Shown here: positions 37,001-45,820 of the stretch, in pieces | Layout of the letters: each line of letters opens with the position of its first letter | Numbering within the stretch: position 1 is the stretch's first letter | Source of the DNA: Polaribacter sp. | Lineage (GTDB): Bacteria; Bacteroidota; Bacteroidia; Flavobacteriales; Flavobacteriaceae | Length of the DNA: 64,000 bases | Direction of reading: 5' to 3' | NCBI RefSeq assembly: GCF_024639685.1 | Contig: NZ_JAHEHX010000021.1 | Location: 1-64,000 of the forward strand | Notes under the pieces: generated by a model | The model's input: only the letters and a program-made list of their open reading frames with translations | Told to the model about the DNA's origin: nothing | Databases searched by the model: none | Position numbers and translations under genes: made by a program

Positions 37001-37707
37001 TGCATGCTGTTTTGTTCTGACATAGTCCAATATTCTGTATAATAAGAAATTGATGCAGAACCGAAAGGATCTAAAATTGCAGCCAACATTTTATAATCAG
37101 CCTCCATTAAATTACTTATAACTACAGCTTGTGCAAACATTAAGATAATGACTGTAATAAAACCAGCTGCTATATTTCTTGTGAATGTTACAATTGCAAA
37201 AACGATGGCACCAAAGAAAACTACATTTGGAAAAATAAAAAGCAAATAGGTTATTAGGTAGGTTAAAAGACTAAACGGACCTACAATATCCGGGTTTGTA
37301 CCTGGAAAACGAAAACCGATTATCATTCCTAAACCAATTCCTAAAACGATTATAGAAACTACAGTAATTCCACTTAAAAATTTTGCAAATAAATAATTTG
37401 CCTTTGTAAAAGGATAGGAATATAAAATGGTATGCATTTCACTTTTATAATCTCTATATACAGAAACACCAATTATGGAAGGAAATAAGAAAAAAATAAA
37501 TGTAGTTAAACCATTAAATAAGCCATTAACCCCAATTGGCGAGTTAACAATTCTAGAAGAACCTGTAGTTACAGTAATAAAATCCCAAATACCAGCAGAG
37601 GATGCTGAGAAAAAGAAGGCTAAAAAAATAAAAATAGCCAAGTAAATATAGAAAGCTGGCCTACCAAACCAGTATTTTAATTCTTGTTTATATATTGTAG
37701 AAAACAT
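34057..37707 (-). CDS. ABC-2 permease fused to an M1-family metallopeptidase
   Basis: A 1,216-residue fusion. Residues 1-280 and about 310-560 hold two sets of roughly six membrane helices, like the two halves of an ABC-2 transporter; one more helix lies at about 580-600. The remainder is a periplasmic M1 aminopeptidase-like domain with HEVAH (937-941) and the third zinc ligand Glu961 in SES, one residue further along than in the classical HExxH-x18-E. The ATPase partner is the gene directly upstream. Such fusions are known by name in Bacteroidota, but substrate and purpose are unknown. A gate-linked peptidase or a peptide importer are both possible. Confidence 0.93.
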   Translation of the reverse strand: MFSTIYKQELKYWFGRPAFYIYLAIFIFLAFFFSASSAGIWDFITVTTGSSRIVNSPIGVNGLFNGLTTFIFFLFPSIIGVSVYRDYKSEMHTILYSYPFTKANYLFAKFLSGITVVSIIVLGIGLGMIIGFRFPGTNPDIVGPFSLLTYLITYLLFIFPNVVFFGAIVFAIVTFTRNIAAGFITVIILMFAQAVVISNLMEADYKMLAAILDPFGSASISYYTEYWTMSEQNSMQIPVESMIIYNRMLWSLIAAIIFGLVYKIFSFSQNAISFSFRKVKGERIIKRNYSGITKINLPKVTHDYSLAQNLKATWRLSNIDFKYIIKSWPFISIVLVGVLLIVVGLFTAGSIFGTQTLPVTWQMLNGGGVFVLSINICTFLYAGLLVQRAQIARVNHLVDATTIPNWSLLFSKLIALLKMQLVLVSVIMISGIIFQIYKGYYNFEIGHYIYELYVLDFLNYIVWALLALFIQTLIRNPYLGLFALLIIAVGMPLLSFIGLEQAIFKYNEGPGFSYSDMNGYGFSLGPYLWYKTYWLLGGITLIIVALSFWVRGIPFSFAERFAIAKNRLTGKISTTFIIFLVAFLGLGFTIFKENNIDKESFTGKEIEKRRVEWEKKYKKYEDYKQPRIIAVKTNVDIYPKERTFKASAVMQMVNKTNQVIDSVFLNHNAAKSTFEFTRSNQLVLEDTIHNFDIYHFDSSLLPGDTLALKVTVESDKNTMFSQNSPIRKNGTFINNSMFPNLGYSAAGELTDNQTRKKYDLPKNNLRPHPSDSTALGNTYISKDSDWIDFEATVSTSEDQIAIAPGYLQKEWVEDGRKYFHYKMDSKILNFYAFNSARYEVEKEMYKGISLEIYYHKGHEFNLDRMMKGMKASLDYNSENFSPYQHKQVRIIEFPKTGGTFAQSFPNTIPFSESIGFIADVDDESDDGVDYPYAVTVHEVAHQWWAHQVIGADVLGATMLSESMSEYVALKVLEEELGKSKMRTFLKESLDGYLQQRTFESKREKPLMFNDGQGYIRYQKGSLVFYALSDFIGDEKLNGALKRYIEKVKFQEPPYTTSIEMVDFIREVTPDSLQYIMKDMFETITLYKNRILEVEAKELDNGKYQVDIEFEVAKYKNDEKGKKFYGELVGDTLIYKTPDSDKEILSTQLNDYIDIGVFAEEEVDGVKKEKEIYLQKHKITAINNKISIIVDRRPTEVGVDPYNKLIDTKSDDNRKKI

Positions 37708-37814
37708 TTTTTTGATGTTTAGATTGTTTGATGATTTGATTTCTTAATTCGTAAAGATTTAGATAAATAAATTCTTAGATTACATTTTTTGTAATTCAAA
37801 AATCTAAGGACCTT

Positions 37815-38702
37815 TTAAGCTAACTCTGGTTCATCTTGTTTTAATGCAATAAAGTAAACATCATCTAATTGAGGAGTTGCTTCAAAAAATTCTTCAGCTG
37901 GCTTTTCTTCTGCATGCACTCTAATATTTAGTGTATTGTCTTGGTTATAATTTGATGATAAAATAGAGAACATTTTTTCATTTGCTTCTAAATCATCTCT
38001 CTCAATAATTTTTGTCCAAATTTTACCTTGTAATTCTGCAGTTGCTTCTTGAGGAGTGGTATGCTTTAAAATTTTACCACCATTTAAAATGGCCATTTCA
38101 TTACATAGTTCTTTAACATCTTCTACAATATGTGTAGAAAAAATTACAGTACAATTAGTACCTACTTCTCTTAAAACATTTAAAAATCGATGTCTTTCTG
38201 CAGGATCTAAACCAGCAGTTGGTTCATCTACAATAATTAGTTTTGGATTATTTAAAAGCAATTGTGCAATTCCAAAACGTTGTTTCATACCTCCAGAATA
38301 ACCTGCAACGTGTTTATATCTTACATCATATAAATTTGTAATTTTTAAGACTTCTTTTACCAATTTTTCACGATCAGATTTTTTTGCAACACCTTTTAAC
38401 GTTGCAAAATAATCTAGTAAATCTTCTGCAGACATTTTTGGATACACACCAAATGATTGAGGTAAATATCCCAACACTTTTCTTAAAGACATTTTATCTT
38501 CTAACACATTAACATCACCAAAAGTAATGCTACCTGAATCAGGACTTTGTAATGTTGCAATGGTTCTCATTAAAGAAGATTTACCTGCTCCATTTGGACC
38601 TAAAAGACCAAACATACCTATACCAATTTCTATACTTAAATTATCGATTGCTTTTACTCCGTTTTTATAAGTTTTCGTTAAATTCTGTACGCTTAATTTC
38701 AT
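37815..38702 (-). CDS. ABC transporter ATP-binding protein (partner of the permease-peptidase)
   Basis: 295 residues. Walker A GPNGAGKSS, signature YSGGMKQRFGIAQ, Walker B LIIVDEPTAGLD and the H-loop IFSTHIVED place it in the ABC-2 class; the ~75 residues after the ATPase core are a regulatory-type extension. I start it at the ATG at 38702, since an upstream in-frame extension overlaps the lipoprotein gene. It lies between a lipoprotein gene (10 bp upstream) and the ABC-2/M1 gene (107 bp downstream), the obvious partner. It is not recognisably GldA. Confidence 0.93.
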   Translation of the reverse strand: MKLSVQNLTKTYKNGVKAIDNLSIEIGIGMFGLLGPNGAGKSSLMRTIATLQSPDSGSITFGDVNVLEDKMSLRKVLGYLPQSFGVYPKMSAEDLLDYFATLKGVAKKSDREKLVKEVLKITNLYDVRYKHVAGYSGGMKQRFGIAQLLLNNPKLIIVDEPTAGLDPAERHRFLNVLREVGTNCTVIFSTHIVEDVKELCNEMAILNGGKILKHTTPQEATAELQGKIWTKIIERDDLEANEKMFSILSSNYNQDNTLNIRVHAEEKPAEEFFEATPQLDDVYFIALKQDEPELA

Positions 38703-38712
38703 GTTAGTTTGG

Positions 38713-39126
38713 TTATAGTTTTTTTTTAATTTTAATTCTAGAAGATTTTGCAATGTTTCCTTCTTCCCTCTCATTTTCGAAGATAGTATTTACATAATCA
38801 TAATTGTCTAAATTTAATAAATACTCTTTTACTTTAGTGATTATAAATTCAGCATAATTATTCAATTCTTGATTATTAGGCAATTCTTGTTCTGCAAACT
38901 CAAAAGTTAAGTTTAAACCTCTTTCTTCAAGACTATTATTTTTCTTTGTAAAATAAGTTCCAATTGCTAAATCATCAAAATCGAGTTGTTTTTTCAACTC
39001 TTTTTCAAATCCAGTTTTTCCTATTTTAAAATCAGGATGAAAATCTGATGTCCCTTCAACTATCGTAGTACAATTTACAAGCAGTAACACAACATTTATA
39101 AATAAAGTAGTTTTTAAAATTTTCAT
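38713..39126 (-). CDS. Small lipoprotein, unknown
   Basis: 137 residues with a lipoprotein signal (TTLFINVVLLLVNC, Cys at residue 19). No known domain is seen; the mature part has a Phe/Asp-rich stretch (SDFHPDFKIGKTGFEKELKKQ) and a basic C-terminus (RIKIKKKL). It lies 10 bp ahead of the ABC ATPase gene, so it may form part of the same transporter-peptidase system, for example as a periplasmic partner, but this is only positional evidence. Confidence 0.75.
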   Translation of the reverse strand: MKILKTTLFINVVLLLVNCTTIVEGTSDFHPDFKIGKTGFEKELKKQLDFDDLAIGTYFTKKNNSLEERGLNLTFEFAEQELPNNQELNNYAEFIITKVKEYLLNLDNYDYVNTIFENEREEGNIAKSSRIKIKKKL

Positions 39127-39256
39127 AGTTTTTTTTGATTGATTTAATAATTCTACTATAAGTGTATTAATCAGCTATAATATTACGATATTTAAGATTA
39201 AATTGTAAGAAAAGTTGAAAAAACGTTTTATTTTTACAAAAAACAGAATAGATATT

Positions 39257-40345
39257 ATGTCAGATAAATCAATATTAAATAAAGAATCGCTAACGTTTTT
39301 AGAGAAATATTTAAATAATGCATCTCCAACTGGTTATGAATGGGAAGGTCAAAAAATTTGGATGAACTACCTAAAACCTTATGTAGATGAATTTATTACA
39401 GATACTTATGGTTCTGCTGTAGGTGTTATAAATCCAGATGCAAAATACAAAGTAGTTATAGAGGGCCATGCAGATGAAATTTCTTGGTATGTAAATTACA
39501 TTACAGATAATGGTTTAATTTACGTGATAAGAAATGGAGGATCAGATCATCAGATTGCACCAAGTAAAATTGTAAATATTCATACTAAAAAAGGAATTGT
39601 AAAAGGTGTTTTTGGATGGCCTGCAATACATACTAGAGATAAATCTAATGAACAAGCTCCAAAACCAGATAATATTACCATTGATGTTGGTTGTGCAAAC
39701 AAAGAAGAAGTCTTAGCATTAGGCATTCATGTTGGTTGTGTAATTACATACCCAGATGAATTTCATATTTTAAATGGTGATAAGTTTGTCTGTAGAGCTT
39801 TAGATAACAGAATGGGTGGTTTTATGATTGCTGAAGTAGGTAGATTGTTAAAAGAAAATAACATAAAATTACCATTTGGACTCTATATTACCAATTCTGT
39901 GCAAGAAGAAATAGGTCTGCGAGGTGCAGAAATGATTACGCAAACAATAAAGCCTAATGTAGCCATAGTTACTGACGTAACTCATGACACAACAACACCA
40001 ATGATAGACATGAAAAAAGCGGGTCATTTAGAATTAGGAAAAGGTCCTGTTATAGCATACGCACCTGCTGTACAACAAAAATTAAGAGACTTAATCATAG
40101 GTACAGCAGAGGCTAAAGAAATACCTTTTCAAAAATCTGCACTTTCTAGATCAACAGGTACAGATACAGATGCATTTGCTTATAGTAATGGAGGTGTTGC
40201 ATCTGCTCTAATTTCTTTACCTTTAAGATACATGCATACCACTGTAGAAATGGTTCATAGAAGTGATGTAGAAAATGTAATTAAAATGATTTACGAAGCA
40301 TTATTACAAATTAAAGACGGAGATACTTTCTCTTATTTTGAATAA
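39257..40345 (+). CDS. M42 family metallopeptidase
   Basis: A tetrahedral-aminopeptidase/cellulase-M family enzyme, 362 residues. Metal and catalytic residues are seen in EGHADEISWYV (near residue 75), ALDNRMGGF (near 195), SVQEEIGLRGAE (near 228) and DVTHDT (near 255); a later His lies in YMHTTVEM. It removes N-terminal residues from short peptides in the cytoplasm. The start at 39257 is chosen because the 14 upstream residues (KKRFIFTKNRIDI) have no family counterpart. The NUDIX gene follows after a hairpin. Confidence 0.94.
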   Translation: MSDKSILNKESLTFLEKYLNNASPTGYEWEGQKIWMNYLKPYVDEFITDTYGSAVGVINPDAKYKVVIEGHADEISWYVNYITDNGLIYVIRNGGSDHQIAPSKIVNIHTKKGIVKGVFGWPAIHTRDKSNEQAPKPDNITIDVGCANKEEVLALGIHVGCVITYPDEFHILNGDKFVCRALDNRMGGFMIAEVGRLLKENNIKLPFGLYITNSVQEEIGLRGAEMITQTIKPNVAIVTDVTHDTTTPMIDMKKAGHLELGKGPVIAYAPAVQQKLRDLIIGTAEAKEIPFQKSALSRSTGTDTDAFAYSNGGVASALISLPLRYMHTTVEMVHRSDVENVIKMIYEALLQIKDGDTFSYFE

Positions 40346-40356
40346 AGAATAAAAAA

Positions 40357-40387
40357 AACCTCACAGATTTTAAACATCTGTGAGGTT
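40357..40387. terminator. 12-bp hairpin between the M42 and NUDIX genes
   Basis: AACCTCACAGAT and ATCTGTGAGGTT form a perfect stem with a seven-base loop. The strong run of eight identical bases is A on the plus strand (40351-40358), so the best U-tract is on the minus strand; plus-strand termination would be weak. Confidence 0.55.
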
Positions 40388-40401
40388 CTATTATAAAAAT
40401 A

Positions 40402-40956
40402 ATGGACGAGTATATAGACATACTAACTTCTGAAGGACAACTAACAGGAAAAATTGCCTTAAAATCTGATGCTCATAAACATGGTTGGTTTCATGCAACT
40501 GTGCACATTTGGCTCTTTACATTAAATAAAAAAATATTGCTTCAAAAAAGGTCACTAACCAAAAAGGTATTTCCTGGTTTATGGGATATTTCTGTTGCTG
40601 GACATATTGCTGCTGGTGAAACAATTTTAGCTTCAGCAAAAAGAGAAATCTTAGAAGAAATTGGCTTAGAAATTAAAAAGTCTGATTTGGTTAAAATAGG
40701 AACAAGAATTCATCAAGTTTCACATGCAAATGGCATTCAAGACAATGAACATCATCATGTGTTTATAGCTGAATTAAAAGCGCCAGTTTCTGAATTAAAA
40801 ATTCAAGAGGAAGAAGTAGCTGATATTAAATTATTCGATTTATCTGTTTTAAAATCAACAAAAAACCTCGAAAACGTATTGCTATCCAGATTCCATGATT
40901 ATTATGTTGATGTTTACAACAAGATTCTAGAATATTTAAAAAACAAAACAAAATAA
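40402..40956 (+). CDS. NUDIX hydrolase, IPP-isomerase-like
   Basis: 184 residues with a complete Nudix box at about residues 72-94, read as G-x5-E-x7-REILEE-x-G. The lead-in HGWFHATVHIWLF and LLQKRSLTKKVFPGLWD resemble the Nudix branch containing isopentenyl-diphosphate isomerase (YfcD-like), but the isomerase active Cys is not evident, so simple hydrolysis of a nucleotide or other diphosphate is more likely. It lies 56 bp downstream of the M42 peptidase gene on the same strand. Confidence 0.9.
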   Translation: MDEYIDILTSEGQLTGKIALKSDAHKHGWFHATVHIWLFTLNKKILLQKRSLTKKVFPGLWDISVAGHIAAGETILASAKREILEEIGLEIKKSDLVKIGTRIHQVSHANGIQDNEHHHVFIAELKAPVSELKIQEEEVADIKLFDLSVLKSTKNLENVLLSRFHDYYVDVYNKILEYLKNKTK

Positions 40957-40970
40957 TAGTATTATTAAAA

Positions 40971-41747
40971 TTACTTTTTAGGCTTCTCAAAAAATGAATC
41001 TGCTAATTTAGCTTTACTTGCTAAAGGCAATGTAAATTCTTTTGAAGGCCTTGATGGTTCTGTTGGCATACCTTTATCATCTTTATTGTACCAAGTAATT
41101 TCTTTTGGTAAAATTAAGTCATTTACATTTTCCCACTTACTGTATTTAATTAAATTATACCTATTGCTTGGTTCTTTAGAATTAAAAGTAACTGTGTACG
41201 CTAACCATTCCATTTGAAAGTTTTTTGGATTGTAATACACAATGTAATTGTCATCTGGAGAAGTACCAATATTTGCTTTATAAGAAATTTTAAAACCAGG
41301 GTATTCTATACCTTCAAAAGAAATTGAATCTGCTTTTTCATAAATAATACCATCATCTGCTAACACAAATGGCATTGCATAAAAGTAAAAATATAAGTTA
41401 TAGTAAAATTCAGGATTCCCTTTGTAATCACCTTCATTCTCTTCATCTAACCAAACTTCACTACCATTAAAACCTAATGAATATTTGGGAGAATTTACGA
41501 CTGTTTTTCTCGATTTTAAATCTGCTGTATGCGCTTCTTCTCCTTTATTAAATGATAAAACCTGCAAACTATTCCAAGTTGCTAAACCTCCATGAGTTTT
41601 AAAAACTTTAGCTAGTTCTTTTGGAATGTTTTTGTTTACTTCAGATTTAATCTCTGTTTTATTTTTATCCTCAGTTTCTTTTTTAAACTGTTTCTTACAA
41701 GAAACTATGGTAATTGCTAAAATAAATACAATTGCTATTTTTTTCAT
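40971..41747 (-). CDS. Lipoprotein, DUF6503-like
   Basis: 258 residues beginning MKKIAIVFILAITIVSC, with the lipobox Cys at residue 17, followed by a charged linker. The WNSLQVLSFNKGEEAHTADL segment and FNGSEVWLDEE resemble proteins named DUF6503 in flavobacteria; I rate that match as moderate. Later motifs FYFYAMPFVLADDG and PDDNYIVYYNP suggest a beta-rich, LolA/outer-membrane-lipid-like fold. A longer in-frame start at 41819 overlaps the ABC exporter gene and gives no signal peptide, so I use the ATG at 41747. Confidence 0.8.
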   Translation of the reverse strand: MKKIAIVFILAITIVSCKKQFKKETEDKNKTEIKSEVNKNIPKELAKVFKTHGGLATWNSLQVLSFNKGEEAHTADLKSRKTVVNSPKYSLGFNGSEVWLDEENEGDYKGNPEFYYNLYFYFYAMPFVLADDGIIYEKADSISFEGIEYPGFKISYKANIGTSPDDNYIVYYNPKNFQMEWLAYTVTFNSKEPSNRYNLIKYSKWENVNDLILPKEITWYNKDDKGMPTEPSRPSKEFTLPLASKAKLADSFFEKPKK

Positions 41748-41766
41748 TAATTGGTTTTTTGAATAT

Positions 41767-43533
41767 TTAAATTTTTGATTGATAGGTATACAAATCAAAA
41801 TACCTGCCTTTTGCCTCAATCAACTCATCATGTGTACCTCTTTCTACAATTTTACCAGATTCTATTACTAAAATTTGATCGGCTTTTTTAATTGTACTCA
41901 ATCTATGAGCAATAACTATTGTTGTTCTGTTCTTTATTAATTCAGATAAACTTTTCTGAATCAATGCCTCACTTTCTGTATCTAAACTTGATGTTGCTTC
42001 ATCTAAAATTAGAATTCTGGGATCTGCTAGAATGGCTCTTGCAATTGCCAAACGTTGTCTTTGTCCTCCAGATAATTTTACACCTCTTTCTCCTATTAAT
42101 GTATCTAAACCGTCATCAAACCTGTCTGTGAATTCGTTTACATAAGCTGCATTCACAGCATTTTGCAATTCTTTATCAGTTGCATCTGGTCTTGGAAAAA
42201 GAATATTTTCTCTTATTGTACCTTCAAATAGAAATTCGTCTTGTAAAACAACTCCTAAATTTTTACGATAACTAGACAGTTTTACTTTAGACATATTTTG
42301 ATTATCTATAGTTATTTTACCAGATTTCGGATTTAAAAATGTTGCTGATAAGCCTGCTATTGTAGATTTACCAGAACCAGAACTACCCACTAAAGCAGTT
42401 ACAGAACCTGCAGGAACTTGAAAATTAATATTATGTAGCACTTGTTTACCAGCTTCATAGGAAAAAGAAACATCATCAAAATTAATTTCACCATCAACTT
42501 TATCTAATTCTATAGTTCTGCTTGCATCATCTTCTTCAGCAGCCATATTCATTAATTCTTCAGTTCTATCTAAACCTGCTAATGCTTCTGTAAGTTGACT
42601 ACCAATATTACTCATCTGTACAATTGGAGCCACCATAAAGGCTAATAGAAATGTAAACTGAATAAAATCTCCAAATGTTAAGGTTTCTTCTATCATATAA
42701 TAACCACCAATTCCCATAACTCCGGTTGTTGCTAAGCCAATTAAAAAAGTTGAAGAACTTGTCATTATTGCAGTTGCTGTCATGCTTTTTTTAACATTGA
42801 TAAAAATATCTGCAACACCTTTTTCGAAGATTTCACTTTCTTGTTCTTCTGCATTAAAAGCCTTAATAACTCGAATTCCACCTAAAGTTTCCGTTAAACG
42901 TCCATTTACCTCTGCGTTTATTTTACCTCTTGCCCTAAAAATAGGACGAATGTATTTAAATGATTTTAAAGCAATTAATCCAAATATAGATAATGGAACA
43001 AAGGTAAAAAGCGTCATCCAAACATTCATGTTAATCAAAATAACCAGCGTTACAATTGCTGTAAAAGAACCTCCAATTAATTGCACTAAACCTGTTCCAA
43101 TTAAGTTTCTAACTCCTTCAACATCAGTCATAATTCTAGAAACTAAAGCTCCAGATTTGGTGTTATCGAAAAAACTAATAGGTAAGGTTAATACCTTTCT
43201 TTGCACCTCTGCTCTTAATTCTGAAATTAAATATTGTGCTTGTATACTTAATACTTTGGTCAGTAAAAAAGAGGTAATAGCTTGTACAGAAATAGCACCT
43301 ATAACAATAGCTATCAAAGAGTATAATTGACTGTAATCCTTATTAGGTACAACCTCATCTAACAACACTTTACTTTGTAAGGGTAAAACAAAACCAGATA
43401 AACTTCTAATAACTATTAAAATTAGACCAACAAAAACTAGGTTTCTTCTTGGCCAAATAATAGTTTTAAAAGCTTGTTTTAAGGTTACTTTTGGCTTTCG
43501 TTTTCCTTTTGATGATTCTTTAAAATGCTGCAT
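41767..43533 (-). CDS. ABC exporter, fused permease and ATPase (MsbA-like)
   Basis: 588 residues, a half-size type IV exporter that acts as a homodimer. The membrane domain (about 20-315) has six helices, including the intracellular loop with RLTETLGGIRVIKAFNAEE; the ATPase follows with Walker A GSSGSGKST (about 393), signature LSGGQRQRLAIARA (about 494) and Walker B ILILDEATSSLD. The family includes MsbA-like lipid and drug exporters. The cargo cannot be read from sequence. It has its own TAAATTTG box upstream and is followed by the lipoprotein gene (19 bp). Confidence 0.95.
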   Translation of the reverse strand: MQHFKESSKGKRKPKVTLKQAFKTIIWPRRNLVFVGLILIVIRSLSGFVLPLQSKVLLDEVVPNKDYSQLYSLIAIVIGAISVQAITSFLLTKVLSIQAQYLISELRAEVQRKVLTLPISFFDNTKSGALVSRIMTDVEGVRNLIGTGLVQLIGGSFTAIVTLVILINMNVWMTLFTFVPLSIFGLIALKSFKYIRPIFRARGKINAEVNGRLTETLGGIRVIKAFNAEEQESEIFEKGVADIFINVKKSMTATAIMTSSSTFLIGLATTGVMGIGGYYMIEETLTFGDFIQFTFLLAFMVAPIVQMSNIGSQLTEALAGLDRTEELMNMAAEEDDASRTIELDKVDGEINFDDVSFSYEAGKQVLHNINFQVPAGSVTALVGSSGSGKSTIAGLSATFLNPKSGKITIDNQNMSKVKLSSYRKNLGVVLQDEFLFEGTIRENILFPRPDATDKELQNAVNAAYVNEFTDRFDDGLDTLIGERGVKLSGGQRQRLAIARAILADPRILILDEATSSLDTESEALIQKSLSELIKNRTTIVIAHRLSTIKKADQILVIESGKIVERGTHDELIEAKGRYFDLYTYQSKI

Positions 43534-43583
43534 ATTTTATATAGGTCAATTTACATGCCAAAAAAAGAAATCTGACATAGTTG

Positions 43584-43591
43584 CAAATTTA
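43584..43591 (-). promoter_or_regulatory. Possible -7 box of the ABC exporter gene (TAAATTTG)
   Basis: Minus-strand TAAATTTG, about 50 nt upstream of the exporter ATG, in the 160-bp gap after acs. No exact TTTG partner. Confidence 0.4.
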
Positions 43592-43693
43592 GTCTAAATT
43601 AAAAGACCCCGTAGATAAAAAGCTATGATGTCTAAGAAGAATTTAAAAATAAGCCTTTAAGAAACTTAGTTTTTGTAATCCATTTAAAAAATA

Positions 43694-45601
43694 TTACAAT
43701 CTGTTGTCAATAATATTTTGAACAACTTCTGGATTTAAAAGAGTACTAGTATCTCCTAAATTATCCATTTCATTTGAGGCAATCTTACGTAAAATACGTC
43801 TCATAATCTTACCTGAACGTGTTTTTGGTAAGCCCTCAGAAAACTGAATTTTATCTAATTTAGCTATCGGCCCAATTCTATCTGAAATTAACTGATTAAT
43901 TTCTTTTCTTAAATTATCATGCTTTCTACTTTCTCCAGTATCTTTTAAAGTAATGTAACCATAAAGAGCACTCCCTTTAATATCGTGAGGAAAACCAACA
44001 ATAGCAGACTCAGCAATAGCAGGATGCTCATTAATAGCGTCTTCTATAGGTGCAGTTCCTAGATTATGCCCAGATACAATAATTACATCATCTACTCTAC
44101 CCGTAATTCTATAATAGCCTACCTCGTCTCGTAAAGCGCCATCGCCTGTGAAATATTTATTTTCGTAAGCAGAAAAATAGGTTTCTTTATAACGTTGATG
44201 ATTTCCCCAAATTGTTCTTGCCATACTTGGCCAAGGATATTTTATACACAATCTACCCTCTACCTGATTGCCTTTTAATTCTTGTCCATTTTCATCCATT
44301 AAACAAGGTTGAATTCCTATAAAAGGTAAAGTTGCATAGGTTGGTTTTGTTGGCGTTACATAAGGAATAGGAGTAATCATAATACCTCCTGTCTCTGTTT
44401 GCCACCAAGTATCAATAATTGGACTTTTCTTTTTTCCAACAGTATCATTATACCAATGCCAAGCTTCTTCATTTATAGGTTCTCCTACAGAACCTAATAC
44501 CTTTAAAGAAGATAAATCGTATTTATCTACTAATTCAGTTCCATGTTTTGCCAAGGCTCTAATTGCTGTTGGTGCAGTATAAAATTGATTTACTTTATGT
44601 TTTTCTACAATTTCCCAAAAACGCCCAAAATCTGGATAGCTAGGTACACCTTCGAACATTACAGAAGTTGCTCCGTTTGCTAATGGCCCATAAACAATGT
44701 ATGAATGCCCAGTAATCCAACCAATATCTGCTGTACACCAATATACATCGTTCTCTTTATATTGAAATGCGTTTTTAAAGGTATATGCAGTATATACCAT
44801 ATAACCTGCAGTTGTATGGACCATTCCTTTTGGTTTTCCTGTGGAACCAGAAGTGTATAAAATAAATAAAGGATCTTCTGCATCCATTATTTCTGCTTCA
44901 CATTCAATTGATGCTTTGTCTAATAAAGGCTGTAACCATTTATCACGTCCTTCTTTCATTTGGATATCTGAATTGATTCTTTTGGCAACCAAAACAGTTT
45001 CTACTGCAGCACAGCTTTCTAAAGCTTCATCTACAATCCCTTTTAAATCGATCATTTTTGAACCTCTGTAAGACCCATCTGAAGTAATCACTAACTTACA
45101 ATCACAATCATTAATTCTTGTTGCCAATGCTCTTGAGGAAAAACCTGCAAAAACTACAGAGTGTATAGCTCCAATTCTTGCACAAGCTAGAGTTGCTATT
45201 GCCAATTCAGGAATCATTGGTACATAAATACAAACACGGTCTCCTTTTTGAATTCCATTTTCTTTTAACACATTTGCAAATTGATTTACTCGACTGTGTA
45301 AATCGTTATAAGTAATATGTTCTGCTGCTTCATTTGGATCATTAGGCTCAAATAAAATAGCTGTTTTATTTCCTCTCGTGGCAAGATGCCTATCAATACA
45401 GTTTTCTGTAATATTTAATTTTGCACCTTCAAACCATTTTATTTCTGGTTTAGAAAAGTCCCAATCTAAAACTTTACCCCATCTTTTTTGCCATCTAAAA
45501 TGTTCTTCGGCAATTTCTTTCCAAAAATTTTCTGGCTCTCTTACAGATTTACGATATACTTGAAAATATTCTTCTAAATGTTTAATATGGTAGTTACTCA
45601 T
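43694..45601 (-). CDS. acs: Acetyl-CoA synthetase
   Basis: Activates acetate to acetyl-CoA with ATP via acetyl-AMP. 635 residues of the ANL superfamily: YTSGSTGKPKGMVHTT (about 249-264), the A5-type motif DTWWQTETGG (about 399), RVDDVIIVSGHNLGT (about 507) and the lysine that is often acetylated in KTRSGKIMRR (about 597). SVVFAGFSSRALATRI is also characteristic of Acs. It is monocistronic between large gaps; a single-mismatch promoter box, TATTTTTA, lies about 30 nt upstream. Confidence 0.97.
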   Translation of the reverse strand: MSNYHIKHLEEYFQVYRKSVREPENFWKEIAEEHFRWQKRWGKVLDWDFSKPEIKWFEGAKLNITENCIDRHLATRGNKTAILFEPNDPNEAAEHITYNDLHSRVNQFANVLKENGIQKGDRVCIYVPMIPELAIATLACARIGAIHSVVFAGFSSRALATRINDCDCKLVITSDGSYRGSKMIDLKGIVDEALESCAAVETVLVAKRINSDIQMKEGRDKWLQPLLDKASIECEAEIMDAEDPLFILYTSGSTGKPKGMVHTTAGYMVYTAYTFKNAFQYKENDVYWCTADIGWITGHSYIVYGPLANGATSVMFEGVPSYPDFGRFWEIVEKHKVNQFYTAPTAIRALAKHGTELVDKYDLSSLKVLGSVGEPINEEAWHWYNDTVGKKKSPIIDTWWQTETGGIMITPIPYVTPTKPTYATLPFIGIQPCLMDENGQELKGNQVEGRLCIKYPWPSMARTIWGNHQRYKETYFSAYENKYFTGDGALRDEVGYYRITGRVDDVIIVSGHNLGTAPIEDAINEHPAIAESAIVGFPHDIKGSALYGYITLKDTGESRKHDNLRKEINQLISDRIGPIAKLDKIQFSEGLPKTRSGKIMRRILRKIASNEMDNLGDTSTLLNPEVVQNIIDNRL

Positions 45602-45806
45602 AATGGATTTGAAGGTTTTAAAACTTTATAAAAATAGAAATTTATTTTCTCTTTTAGAGTTCTAGCTACTTAATTTTAAATAATAAAATATATCTCTAAT
45701 GTAGCAAACCAATTATTTTTGATTTAATTTTTTCTACATACAGCAGTATATTATCGCTAAAAAGCAAATTTTACAGGAATAGATCAGCTTATTTTATAGA
45801 GAATAA

Positions 45807-45814
45807 TATATTTG
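45807..45814 (+). promoter_or_regulatory. Possible -7 box (TATATTTG) next to the TauE/SafE start
   Basis: TATATTTG ends 6 nt before the ATG at 45821 and overlaps a TTG that could otherwise be taken as the start. A leaderless or near-leaderless mRNA is implied. No TTTG 19 nt upstream. Confidence 0.45.
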
Positions 45815-45820
45815 TTACTT

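Noticed and set aside
42782..43330. A 182-codon plus-strand frame inside the ABC exporter gene
   Set aside because: It lies fully antisense to a gene with clear ABC motifs, and its translation shows no domain; it is a by-product of the other strand's codon pattern.
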